From NCBI RefSeq assembly GCF_037975245.1, contig NC_092565.1, forward strand, positions 12,856,499 through 12,920,498: 64,000 nucleotides of DNA, read 5' to 3'. Every line of letters starts with the position of its first letter. The stretch's first letter is position 1. The notes under the pieces were generated by a model. It was given only the letters and a program-made list of their open reading frames with translations, searched no databases and had not been told where the DNA came from. Source of the stretch: Apostichopus japonicus. Taxonomy: Eukaryota; Echinodermata; Holothuroidea; Aspidochirotida; Stichopodidae. A program made the position numbers and the translations under genes. Positions 1-11,285 of this stretch are shown here, one piece after another.

Positions 1-65
1 TACTTTATAAAATAAACAGTAGAATTCACCCTAATCTAATCAAATGAAATAGCCCCACTGCTATT

Positions 66-160
66 GTGACAAAACAGCAGCAACAACTTTAGTTTAGACA
101 ACAACAAAACTTATTTTGACAACGAAATAAGTTTGCCCTTTTCGCGTTTCGTACTCCACA
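66..160. repeat. End fragment of the TIR element also seen at 61.2-62.3 kb
   Basis: The stretch holding AGCAACAACTTTAGTTTAGA, then a GACAACGAAATAAG block and CCCTTTTCGCG, matches the right end of the element at 61215-62270 almost base for base. Only one end is in the window; the rest would lie to the left. It sits in an intron or upstream of the first visible exon of the plus-strand gene that follows. Confidence 0.6.
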
Positions 161-565
161 GTATTAATTGCTATGATTTCTAATTAACAGTGACAATAAT
201 GTCATGTCCCGCATGAAATGTCTTTGATGTTTCACAATTTTTTTTCAAGATTTCTGTCATTTGTGTTTCATATTTGTGTATACCACAGCTGGGTGCAAAC
301 TGACTATATTTTTTCAGATTTAATTCAGCGATAAGCCTGGTTTTTGTCTTGTAGAGAGTGTCCTATACGTTGAGTTGCTTTAGTATGAAGGTGTAATGTA
401 TCTAAACAGACGCATAAAGGATATTTTGTGGTAAAGAGACTTGAATATCATTTAATTTGTTCACAGAATTCTGTGTTTTATTTTCCTTGGTATTAGTAAA
501 TGTGACATGCGTTTTTGGTTTCTGCAAAGGAACAATAAACCTCTGTAAATATGTTTATAATCCAG

Positions 566-2056
566 GATCTTCAGGAGCTCAGTGCCAGTCCAAGGGTTGT
601 TGACATCACTCATCGCAAACCTGGAACCATACCAGTCCTGGACAAGGCACTCCCCATGCACCAACTAGTAGAACGGACCAGCAGGCTCATATCACTTCAG
701 CAGACCCTAGCCGAGGTGAGCAGGCTAGAGTTTACTTCTCACTTGGATATAAAATACACCCTATTGCTTTCTCCTGGAATGTTATTCTATCCCTTAAAAT
801 AATTTTAGTATTAGAAAATAATGTGTTAAGGTGAGGATGGTGTGTGTCCAATTGATAACTGAAATGCAATCACAGCTTGGTTTGGAGTAACTTGAGGAGG
901 GTGCATGGCAATGCTGAAAGCAACATGCCTAACTTCAGACAAAGATATGTCCGCTCAAAGGATCAGGGAAGCTGAAATGATTGTTAACAAACTGAAGCTT
1001 AAAACCTATAACCCACACAGATGTATATTTGCAGTGCTATGGCACTCTTCTCACCCAATTGCATTTCAAAATCTATGAAAACCTTTAGAGGTCTTCCAAG
1101 TTTCAAACCTGGCTTCTTTTCTTGATATCAAACTGGGTTGATGAAAAAGGTCTGAGTGATTTTAATTTCTCTGTAACAAGCTAGCTTTAAGTGAGTGATT
1201 TCATTTTCATAAGTAAACAAATTGTCTAACAATGCTGATGTACTGACAAAGGATATCTAAGAGATCACTAAGGTGATCATATCATGATCAGTTTAAAGTC
1301 ACTTTGAGTATTCTTATGAGCTGTTCTGTGTAAAATTAGCCTTTCTTGTATTTTATTTGTTCCAAGACTGACGGTATGTTTTCAATCAGTTCTGTAGTTT
1401 TACCCTGCCTATGTCAGTACCAAAGCCAGATAAATTTTATTTTAAATGCTTAGATTCCAACTTTAGACCTAACAAGGAGGCATTTCAAACCCCATCTCTA
1501 CAATCTTCCACTTCACAGGTTCAGCTACAAACAGAGAAACTGGTGACTCGTCAGAGACCAGGCGCTCAGACGAAAGGAGATTTCTCAAAGTTTATATCTT
1601 CAGAATTTGCTAAGGTAAAATTTCATTGATTAAACATTGCAATTTTTGCAGAATATTTTTGCAAAAAAAAAAGGGAAGCTTTTCATTCAAGAGCAGTTTC
1701 TAAAATAATTTAAAAAAAATACCAAGTGGGTCATTAATGTTGTAGGATGTCAGATTGATTTGTATGGAAACAGTTCAGCTTTGCTATTATGTTTTTTGTG
1801 ATTTATAGCCTCATTATGCATTCAATCTCCATGGTTTCCGAACAATATCTTTTTCAGTAATATCGTGTAAGTAAATGATCGCACCATTATGGCAATGTAT
1901 TTTGTTTTGGTTTGGTAAAAATTTGGCTCAAAATTCAAACAAAACATTGCTTTCACATGAAAATAATGCCATCATAACATTACTCAGATGCATGCACGGA
2001 TATGGGCTGATGTCTTGACTTTTGCATTCAAAGAGTACATTAACTATATATACTGG

Positions 2057-2095
<39 letters not shown>

Positions 2096-2637
2096 TACAC
2101 AGGCAACTTATGTAACATCTTGAGAGCAGAGCAATCTGATTGAAGGACACATTTTCTCAAATACTGTACCTTATAGTCATTAAAGTGTACCAATCTGTTT
2201 TAAATAGGTTCTCAATAGCCTCATTACCACACATGCACAGGGACACAGTGTGGTAGTTAAATGTTTACATATGCCTGATTGCTGGTACATCATCATGACT
2301 TTGTGATTATTTACTACGCAGTAATGCTAAAAAAAGTGAATAGTCAGGGATCGTTTAGTTTGTGCTCGTAAGGTAATGTTGCATAATGGAGCTTTAATGG
2401 AATTACATAATTGATATTAATGTGATTATCATATCTGGATGATATGTTGACATGTATCCTGGAATACTTATAAAGTTATTTATCCAATTTATTTCACAGG
2501 TTCGAGATGAGAAGTCATCTCCTCCTTGTATTGGTCGTATCACCATGCCAACCGGGAAAGGTCAAGAGGCCTGTCATATAGCAGTGAAGCTTAGCCAACC
2601 ACAATTAAGAAACCTGCATGCTAAACTAATACAATAA
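566..2637 (+). CDS. 3' end of an unidentified spliced gene, last three coding exons
   Basis: Three exons join in one frame: 566-715 (50 codons), 1519-1614 (32 codons) and 2500-2637 (45 codons plus TAA). Each follows a pyrimidine-rich AG acceptor, the first two end at GT donors (gtgagc, gtaaaa), and all junctions are phase 0. The C-terminal 127 residues are polar. Around exon 1 they read IPVLDKALPMHQLVERTSRL, helix-like and perhaps coiled coil; the protein ends QPQLRNLHAKLIQ. I see no catalytic motif, signal peptide or membrane segment, so it is probably cytosolic or nuclear (inference). I cannot name the family. The N-terminal part lies upstream of the window. The two introns (about 0.8 and 0.9 kb) hold only a (TA)n run. 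Confidence 0.72.
2059..2091. repeat. (TA)n microsatellite
   Basis: An uninterrupted TA dinucleotide run in the last intron of the first plus-strand gene. Confidence 0.9.
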
Positions 2638-4012
2638 CACTGTTGCACTGTCTTTAATATGCTGAATAGTGGCAATATTACTTTTTTTTCATTCTTGCAA
2701 GCTTTCTTGAATCTTGTCTTCATAGCAGTATCAAGTGAAGCTAATGGGACTCTCAGAGGGCGCTTACGCATTGGTCACAATGCCTGTGAAGTTTATAGAT
2801 TGTGTGAAAGCGCTAACAGGCATGTGAACCCGCTGAATGGACTAGTTCCACTTGTGCAGTGTGGTCAAAAGAAAAAAGTGACTAGAAAACTCCAAGCAAG
2901 TTTCCTAAAAGTAGTTTGACTCGAAACTTCAAAAAATATCTCGTCTGCAATTATTACAAACAAAACTGTATAGTACCAATAGAAACTCATGCTACTTTTC
3001 GGGGGACTAGATAGGACCAACATGGTAGACATCATTTGGGCTTGAGTTGAGAGAACAAGAAACGAGTGTATTATTTAATTTGCTTTTATTCATTGTTAAT
3101 TTACTGCATATTAGGAAATGGATGTTCTTTATCATAATTTATCTATCTCTATCTGGCGTGTTAATTCGTTGTTTGTTAATGTCAAATGTATGCGGCTTGT
3201 TTCATATGTATGTAAAAACTAGTGTAACAACACACTTATTTATACCCTTCCAAAGGACATAAACAGCAAGATTATCCATGTGCTATAGTGAACATTGCAA
3301 CAATTAACTTAAGTTATTAAAGGAATATTTGAAAGATGTTCATAATAAGATCAACGTCACCAAAAGATTGAGAATTAATTTGAACCGCTCTGGTTTACTT
3401 CACAATGTTCAGTGAAGAGACAATACTGATTACTCTTTTATTAGTATTCTTCACAGACAGGGTTTTGAATGAGCCAATCAAGTCGTTTGTTTACTGCTAT
3501 ACTCTATGTGTAAACATGACAGTTTCATAAGGGATAAAATTGCAACCTCCATGTCATTTTCGTTGATTGATATTGATTATTATTGATATTGATTATTGTA
3601 AAGTCCAGAAGTTATTTAGATAACCTGACATTTACCAAAGCATATACATGGTTGTGGCATGACAGATTCAATTTTGTCCAGACAATCCAAATTTCTAGGA
3701 CATTTCTAGGACGTCTGTGGCTGGGTCCTGCTTAAGAAAAAAAAATTCCTAGCCATTAAAGTTTAGCAACATTCAGACCATTTACACAGATATATGTAGT
3801 AAGCTTTTTGTTAGAGAAGTTGGTGCAATCTGTCAGTAATATGAAAAACTTGAAAAGTTTTATTTTATAGAAGGGTTACAGCTTAACTTAAGGTAGAATA
3901 ATCATTTATTGCTGAGTTATTATATCTTGGCTCCTTACTTTGAGTTGCAGGAATTTGATTAAACGCTGGTATATCGTGTTTTAGTATTTAAATGTAGTCT
4001 TATGCTGTCAGA
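2638..4012. other. 3' flank of the first gene, no second gene seen
   Basis: The stretch after the TAA at 2637 is AT-rich and presumably starts with the 3' UTR. No canonical AATAAA is obvious; an ATTAAA near 3315 is a weak candidate. A short GATATTGATTATT-type repetition lies near 3563-3598. No spliced coding signal was found. Confidence 0.4.
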
Positions 4013-4018
4013 CTGTGT

Positions 4019-4402
4019 CATAGGCGTAGGAGCCCAATTTCATTTGGGGGGGCTGTAACGACTTGCCCGAAAAATATAACCAAAATTGTTCGCGCATTCC
4101 GCACACGTTCAATATCTGAAAGTGCATATCATATAGGCATGCATCGGTTTATTACATCGCATGCCAATTACATACAATCATATGCTATGTTATTACCCTT
4201 CCATATTGGTTATAACTTTTGGGGAAGTTGTTACAATAATAATAATATAAGTTTAACATTGAAAAACACATTGCAATTTATTTTTCTTTCAGTAGGTGCC
4301 CGAAAAATTCTCAGCATATTGCCCGAATTTTCACAAAAATATTTGGTTGGGGGTCTGCAGTGACCCCAGCCCCACAGCCCCTCCCCCCCTCCTACGCCTA
4401 TG
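4019..4402. mobile_element. hAT-like MITE, copy 1
   Basis: The 384-bp element begins CATAGGCGTAGGAG and ends with its inverse CTCCTACGCCTATG, and has no coding capacity. It is flanked by CTGTGT on the left (4013-4018) and right (4403-4408), a probable target-site duplication of at least 6 bp. Just inside the left end it reads GCCCAATTTCATTTGGGGGG, then CTGTAACGACTTGCCCG. The same termini and interior recur at 13764-14136 and from 17692. Copy 2 has a perfect 8-bp duplication, the length typical of hAT transposons. Confidence 0.75.
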
Positions 4403-4849
4403 CTGTGTGTGCTTATATAACTTTAAAAAATCTTGGGTGAAATAGATATTGGAGTAACACAATTATGTATTTCATTGTCTTTTTTCTTTAAGTACCGAAT
4501 GAAATGGATAATTTCTTAGATTTTGCATTGACACATACTGAAACCATTTAGTATATAAAGTATTGAGAATACCCCACCAATTCTTATTATCATTGCATTA
4601 AAGGCAAAGATAACTTACCCATCTCCTTTAACCTTTATGTTAGAGAGATGCAGGTGATTAATTAGTCTGTTATGTTGTATATGTGGTCTATGTTGTATTT
4701 GTTGTCAATGTTGTATGTTGTTAAATGATGTATATAGAAAAAAAATCAACTATTGATCATAGCTGCAAAACTACCATTTTTAGTTTCGATGATAATCGTA
4801 ACCTATGCATTCATGCAGGCGGAGAGTGTTCTGTGTGTGTGTGTTTGAT

Positions 4850-5440
4850 CTGTGTGTGATACCGCTTGTAAACACGATATCTCAAGAAGGGAAGCTTGGA
4901 CCAATCTTATATTTGGTGTATATGAGTACCAAATTGAGTAGAAGAACCCTATTGTTTTGTGGGGAGGTCAGAGGTCATTTAGAGCCAACAGGGGCCAAAT
5001 AGTGAAAACCTTGTAAACATGATATCTTAACGAGGTAAGCTTGGATCAATCTCATATTTCGTGAGTAGATAGACCACATTTAGGAGCAAAAGCCTATAGT
5101 TTTTTTTTTTTGTAGAGGTCAATGTCATTTGGGGTCACCAGGGGTCAAATTGTGTAAACCTTGTAAACACGATATCACAAGGACAGCTTGGATCAATCTC
5201 GTATTTCGTGTAAAGGGGTACCACATTAAGTTCAAGATCCCTATTGTTTTGGTGGAGGTCCAAGTCCATTTGGGGTCACTAGATGTCAAATTGTGAAAAC
5301 TTTGTAAACTCCATAACTCAAGAAGGGAAGGTTGGACTAACATTATATTTAGTATGTAGTTGGTACACGTTCAGTGCAAGATTTTATTGAGGTCAAAGGT
5401 CATTTGGAGTCACCAGACGCCAAATTGTGGAAACTTTCTT
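4850..5440. repeat. Tandem repeat, unit about 145 bp, four copies
   Basis: The phrase CTTGTAAACACGATATC recurs at about 4866, 5010, 5158 and, degraded, 5302, spacing 144-148 bp. Each unit also carries GCTTGGATCAATCTCATATT and GAGGTCAAAGGTCATTTGG blocks. Copies differ by many substitutions and small indels, so the array is old. Open frames across it are not conserved between units, arguing against coding. A lone degraded unit lies near 10690-10790. Confidence 0.8.
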
Positions 5441-6457
5441 TTATAAGCTACCGTATCTCCCACCAACCAGCCTATCAGATAACATGTGCGTTACGCCTCA
5501 CACGAATAGGAGGCTATTGGAAATGAGTTTATGGGCATCCGTAGAATCTAAAACTGAAAATTCGAACAAAATTGCATTTATTCAACGCGTCTCTCGAAGG
5601 CTTACTTTGCGTGCAAAAAACAGTCTCTTTGTAGTACAGCGGTTCTATTGGACGTTTTCCGTCGTATTTATTTCAGGTTGGATGTAGTTTCGATGTGACC
5701 AGGCAGCTTTTATGAATTTTTTTTTACTATGACCAGTGCGAAATAATTGTGTAAAATGGTCTTAGTTGTCAGTGAGTTCACGAGCTATTTTCTGGATCTG
5801 CTGTTGATCTCAATTTGAGTAGTTTCTTCCAGCAGTTTCAGCATAGATAGTCCTTAAAAGTAACGTTCGACTTTCGTCACGTTTATGATTATTGGACAAC
5901 TTGAACAAACCTGGCTAGGCCTGTGAGCAAGTTTATGTTGTCTAGGCCAGCAACGGTTGGCAAGAATAGGGTTCTTTAACACAACAACGTGAAGCATACC
6001 AGTCAGAATACCAAAACACTTAAAGGCATTGAAGACTCGCCCCAAACCGCGTGCCGCGCACTGAAAAAGTTAACTTTCCGTTACTTGCAAGTGAAGTTTT
6101 TCTCTTGTCGCTACAAAATGCAGACAGTATCTTTAGCTGGACCTGAGATGTCCAAACTGTATCGTTAGTACACCGTGCTGTGGGTATTGACCGCAGCTGT
6201 TTTTACTGAGGTACACTAGTGTCTAATTACCGACGGTAGCAAGCTGTGTGTGCATTTTCTGGGATCGATGGTGGTGTGTAACACTTCTGTTACACCTCAT
6301 TCGAAACTAGGTCAGATTACCGGCACTAGACGTTTCTTTTTGCGCGAGTCTTCACACCCTTTAAGTGCTGTTTAACTGTAAGAGTAAACACCTCGTATAA
6401 GGTGAAAACCCAAGAAGGTGAAATCTTAATATTCTGCCTTTCCTCCTTCCAATCTCC
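5441..6457. other. Intergenic, no gene recognised
   Basis: Only short open frames without splice context or family motifs are present. A partial unit of the downstream 160-bp array (AGAGATATCATTTTGATTTT, followed by TCCTCCTTCCATTC) follows at about 6461-6514. Confidence 0.4.
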
Positions 6458-6648
6458 ACCAGAGATATCATTTTGATTTTTCTGCTCTTTTCCTCCTTCC
6501 ATTCACTCCTTGAATATCACCCTCCGTTCCATTTTGAAGAAAAACTTACGATTAAAACATTGAACACTTCTATCGCTTAGCATGCAACTTCCAAGGAACA
6601 ACACAAAACCGGAAAACATTTATGAATAACAAAGTGATGATTTGACTG

Positions 6649-6899
6649 CTTTGAAATCACTTATCACTGGCAAGATGCGTCGAGCACCCTCTTTCAACAC
6701 TTCTATCGCTCAGTTTGCAACTTCAGAGGAACAATAGAAAACCAAAATACTTTTAGGGACAACAAAAGGTTTGATAACCTTTGTTCGTCGTAAAAGTTTT
6801 TCGGTTTTCTATTGTTCCTCTAAAGTTGCAAACTGAGCGAAAAGAAGTTTTTAAAGAGGGCGCTCGACGCATCTTGCCAGTGATCCGTGATTTCAAAGT
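6649..6899. repeat. Long near-perfect inverted repeat (hairpin), arms about 123 bp
   Basis: The left arm from CTTTGAAATCAC (6649) to AAAGGTTT (about 6772) is matched in reverse complement by the right arm from AACCTTTG (6776) to GATTTCAAAG (6899), with a loop of only a few bases. Matching blocks include GGCAAGATGCGTCGAGC against GCTCGACGCATCTTGCC, and GAGGAACAATAGAAAACC against GGTTTTCTATTGTTCCTC. A degraded direct copy of the inner part of the left arm lies at about 6566-6622. The structure could be a fold-back element or the source of a long hairpin RNA. Confidence 0.85.
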
Positions 6900-7022
6900 T
6901 TTACAAGGATTTGATAAAACGCCCAGTGACAGCTTTGACCAAGTTTCCATTTCCCCGGAAATCTGAAAAACCGATTATTTTCACTTTTAGCCTCTGAACC
7001 GATCGTAAATTATATTTGCTTC

Positions 7023-7983
7023 AATTTCCTCCATCCATTCTGAGGTTGAAATATTAGAAACGAGCATATTTTCTTAACAGTTACTGTGGCACAGTGGTTA
7101 GTGCTCTGGACTGAGATAGTTGGGCAAACACTTTGTCATGAGTTCAAGCCCATGCCAGAGACATTCATTTTAATTTTCTGTTCTTTTCCTTCTTCCATTC
7201 TGAGGTTGAAATATTAGAAACGAGCATTATTTCTTAACAGTTACTGTGGCACAATGGTTAGTGCTCTGGACTGAGAGAGTTGGGCAAACACTTTGTCATG
7301 AGTTCAAGCCCATGCCAGAGACGTTCATTTTAATTTTCTGTTCTTTTCCTCCTTCCATTCTGAGGTCGATATATTAGAAACGAGCATTATTTCTTAACAG
7401 TTACTGTGGCGCAGTGGTTAGTGCTCTGGACTGAAAAAGTTGGGCAAACACTTTGTCATGAGTTCAAGCCCATGCCAGAGACATTCATTTTAATTTTCTG
7501 TTCTTTTCCTTCTTCCATTCTGAGGTTGATATATTAGAAACGAGCATTATTTCTTAACAGTTACTATGGCACAGTGGTTAGTGCTCTGGACTGAGAGAGT
7601 TGGGCAAACACTTTGTCATGAGTTCAAGCCCATGCCAGAGACATTCATTTTAATTTTCTGTTCTTTTCCTTCTTCCATTCTGAGGTTGAAATATTAGAAA
7701 CGAACATTATTTCTTAACAGTTACTGTGGCACAATGGTTAGTGCTCTGGACTGAGAGAGTTGGGCAAACACTTTGTCATGAGTTCAAGCCCATGCCAGAG
7801 ACATGCATTTTAATTTTCTGCTCTTTTCCTCCTTCCATTCTGAGGTTGATATATTAGGAACGAGCATTATTTCTTAACAGTTACTGTGGCGCAGTGGTTA
7901 GTGCTCTGGACTGAGAGATTTGGACAAACACACTGTCATGAGTTCAAGCCCCCACCAGAGCCTTTTAATTTTCTGTTCTTTGG
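7023..7983 (+). repeat. 160-bp tandem array with tRNA-like Pol III boxes, six copies
   Basis: TTACTGTGGC recurs (one copy TTACTATGGC) at 7081, 7241, 7401, 7561, 7721 and 7881, an exact 160-bp period. Each unit carries GTGGCACAGTGGTTAGTGC, fitting an internal A box, and about 50 bp later GAGTTCAAGCCC, fitting a degenerate B box. The rest is a pyrimidine-rich spacer (TTCTGTTCTTTTCC). This looks like a tRNA-derived sequence amplified in tandem. Copies are very similar, so amplification or homogenisation is recent. No unit folds into a convincing functional tRNA by eye. Confidence 0.85.
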
Positions 7984-8035
7984 GACAAGCGGAAGTATAA
8001 AGGTAAGAAACGAAGTTTATTTTCTTGGGAACCAA

Positions 8036-8106
8036 AATGGTGTAATTGGTAGTTCCGTCTGTGATGCTACTGATCAGCAGGGTTCAATCCCTGGGTGGGT
8101 TAGTGG
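8036..8106 (+). repeat. tRNA-like sequence (SINE head or tRNA pseudogene)
   Basis: TGGTGTAATTGGTAG resembles an A box and, about 45 bp on, GGGTTCAATCCCTGG is a good B box and T arm. Spacing suits a tRNA-derived Pol III promoter. The acceptor stem does not close cleanly, so it is probably a SINE fragment or pseudogene, not a working tRNA gene. Confidence 0.5.
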
Positions 8107-8124
8107 ATTCTGTAAAAGGAGTTC

Positions 8125-8365
8125 GCTGGCAATCCGAAGTGGCCTATGCGAGTTGCGTGGCCCCCTCCCCCTGACAAGGTTCCAAGCAGCCAAAGGGAGA
8201 TGCGCGGCCCCCTCCCCTGACAAGGTTCCAAAGCGGCCAAAGTATGATGGCTACTACCTCTCCCCCTGACAAGGTTCCCAAGCGGGTGAAGCGAGTTGGC
8301 TACTACCCCTCTCCCTGACAAGGTTCAGCGGAGAGGTCTCCCCTCTTCCTGACAAGGTTCAGTGA
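8125..8365. repeat. Minisatellite with CTGACAAGGTTC core, five units
   Basis: CTGACAAGGTTC recurs at about 8171, 8217, 8266, 8315 and 8349, unit length mostly 46-49 bp and the last shorter. The C-rich run CCCCTCCCC precedes several copies. The array joins directly onto the tRNA-like unit upstream, so the two may be parts of one composite element. Confidence 0.75.
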
Positions 8366-8436
8366 AGAGAAAGTTTTGAAAAAACCCAAGTCCAAACAAC
8401 TGGATCTTTAAGTATTTGAAAAGCTTCAAACTCCAT

Positions 8437-8512
8437 GGTCCCACCTCATGGTCTAGTGGTACAGAAAAATTTTGGCAACCTAAGATCCCCAGTTCAATCC
8501 CAACTACTGCTG
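8437..8512 (+). repeat. tRNA-like sequence, second unit
   Basis: CCTCATGGTCTAGTGGTACAG resembles an A box, and AGTTCAATCCC about 45 bp on is a B box. A (CA)n-like stretch follows at about 8540-8566, as often trails a SINE. It differs from the other two tRNA-like sequences nearby and so comes from a separate tRNA-derived family. Confidence 0.45.
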
Positions 8513-8519
8513 GTCTTTT

Positions 8520-11285
8520 ACAAACACAAAATAAAAGCACACACACACATACACACGCACACACAAAACAATGAAAAATTGCATCACAAAAATGCATCCA
8601 CTCATATTGCTTCTATTTAGACAAACCAGACTAATTCATTTAGTACTTTTACACCATTTCTTCAAAAATTTTGCTAGAGAAGAATAACATTCGCTTCAAA
8701 TATGTTTTACTGGTAAATGGATAATATAACATAGGTCAATCTTTTCCATGCCAAATCGGTTCATGGGAGGATTTTTTTCTTCACCCGGCCTAGTTAACAT
8801 CCTTGAACAACCTGTCCCAAATCAAGTTGTCCCAATCAATAAATGCTAAAAGTAGACAACCAAGTAAAGAACAGTCAGTGAACTACCATTGACAGTTTTA
8901 AGCAAACGACAGCATAATAACTTCTTAGCACAGTATTATACAGTTAACTGCACACTTTTGAACATTTTGGAACAAATGGGAGCTTTTTTTGAGGGACTGA
9001 CTTTAAGGATTTACTTGTAAGAAATATTTACTCACCATTGTGCCTACAATTTAACAACACAAATGATGTTACAGCAATACAGATTCATTTTTATGTATGA
9101 TTCTAGACATACCTGTTGCACATCCAACTTAAAGGACCCTAGAATTAAATGTTTGCAGATAATATCAATATTATTGTGTCAAAAACACACAACCCTCTGG
9201 CAAGGAAAACAGTGAACATACAGCAACCTGTGGGCTATCTAAACCAGAAATGCAAACATTGCATGGTGGTTCTTGATGGTATTATTAAATACATCTCTTA
9301 TGAAACTAACACATCTAAACGGATACAAGCTCTCCACAGATTAAATGTTCATTGAGTTTCACTGACTTGAACAGTGGTGATAATGTTGCACTTCAACTGA
9401 TATTTGTCAGATTACAGACACTATGAATGAATAACCATTCTACACTGTTGCTTGTCTTGACTCTGTAATCTAGCAAATAAAACCCAATAAGTAGCATCAT
9501 TAACCTTCTCTTTGAAGCAGAACACTTTCAAAGCTTTTCAGCTTAGCTCTGCTTTGAACTGAAATTTCTCTGGCCTCCTCTTCCCCTTTCTCGTTACTTA
9601 CATTATAATGAAGTCTTGACCAATACTGACCTCAAGTGATCAGCATGGTTCTTGCATTAATATGGACCTACCTATCAAGTATAAAGTTCATCCAAGTCCC
9701 CCCCCCCCCTTTTTTGTTGTTATTGAAGAATTTCAAGTGACCTATGCTGACCTCCACCAATTTATAAGCATTAATGTGCAGACCAAAGGGATCTGCATAC
9801 CATTTATCAAGTTTGTACTAAGCTTAACGAGTCAGAATACCAATACAGTTAAGATGGCAAAACATCTGCTTAATTATTTTCCTCCTGGCTATCAGTCATA
9901 ATTCGCAAAGTATAGAACAATTTAAGGAGTTTTGAGACAAGTTTGTTGTTGTTGCTGCTAGGATTTTTGGAAGATAGATGCTCTTACAACCTCAGTGTTT
10001 CATTGCGTAAAATATCGCTTTGATTTAGGCAGTTTAATGGAATAATAGCGATATGTTTTCGCGCATCAATCTGCAGCTAAAAGACAAGACAAATAATTGG
10101 GAAAATGTACGCAGTCTCTCTAATCGAGCAGCAGTTCAAAGTAGCAGTGGGGTACTGTATAGGCTTAGGACTCACACAGTTACACACTCACACCTAGTTA
10201 CTGTATAGTACATGCCTAGTAAAATAGAGGAGCCTTATGTAACAGAAGCCAAGCTATCTTCGTAGGTATTTTACAGACTTTGTAGGACAATTTTTAATTG
10301 TTTGAGTCACTGTAGTGGGCCTAGCTGCTTATTTATGATTCTGCGTCATGTTTTACTTTGTTCATACTTTTGGTGGAAAAAGGTTAAATTTCATATTGCC
10401 CAAAAACATAATTTTCCAATGTGCAATTACGTAGCACAGATTGCATCTTTTTTCACAGAAAGTATTGATGTTGTAGATATGTACTATGGAGACTAGAACA
10501 GCAATCATAGGCCTAGTGGCGAGTGGAATTTGACGAGTAGATTTTTAGTCACGGTCGCCAAATAGCGAGTACTTTTAAAAATATTTTTCGAGGCCTGAAA
10601 ACCGCTAAGATATGATTTCTCATGGTAGAAATCATGGATACTTTTCATACATGGTATATGGAGTTGCCATATTGAGTACAAGAATCTGTCGCTCGTGAGG
10701 TCAAATCTCATTTGAGGTCACCATAGGTCAAACTCGAAAACCCTTTACATGATATCTAACGTTGGGGATCTTGGATACTTCTCATACTTATTTTTGGTGG
10801 AGGTGTGTATTGCCACGTACAGTATACTGACCTGTGTTTATCATGTAATTGTGTAATTGTACATCAAAATAGTGGTTCGGATCATTTATATTGTAACAGC
10901 TACTTCTGGTTAACAAGCAGAAGTGTAGTGCATTGAAGTCATCGAAACCTCAATGCATTTTGCATTCTGGTTCTATATTTAGTTGTTTTTTTCAGTACAA
11001 ACACTACTATAAAATACATTTAAAATTACTTCCTTTCATATACAAAGCAATGTTACAACTTTCGTTATGTCAATTTAAATTTTCAGACAGTATTGGTAGT
11101 GTGATTATATGATACATCTTCCTAACCATCTGTGTCAAATATCTTCTGTAATAGTATGCAAAACATATTAGTTCTGGACCTTTATACACCCACCCACCCC
11201 ATCTTCTCATGACCTGGACTCACCCTACTGTACCTAATTACCCCAACCACTTAACCAGTCAACTCATGGTTGATGCCTGACATTG
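8520..11285. other. Intergenic, no gene recognised
   Basis: AT-rich sequence between the repeat block and the convergent stop codon of the first protease gene. It holds a (CA)n-like run at 8540-8566 and, near 10690-10790, a degraded unit of the ~145-bp repeat (GAGGTCACCATAGGTCAAAC). The 3' UTR of the minus-strand protease should occupy its right edge. Confidence 0.4.

Noticed and set aside
8036-8512. Working tRNA genes at the two GGTTCAATCCC-type sites
   Set aside because: A and B boxes are visible, but I could not fold a full cloverleaf with a paired acceptor stem, so they are kept as tRNA-like repeats.
9149-9355. Frame beginning FADNINIIVS, reminiscent of the FADD/YADD box of reverse transcriptases
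   Set aside because: The catalytic second Asp is absent and neither the preceding nor following sequence matches any reverse transcriptase block.
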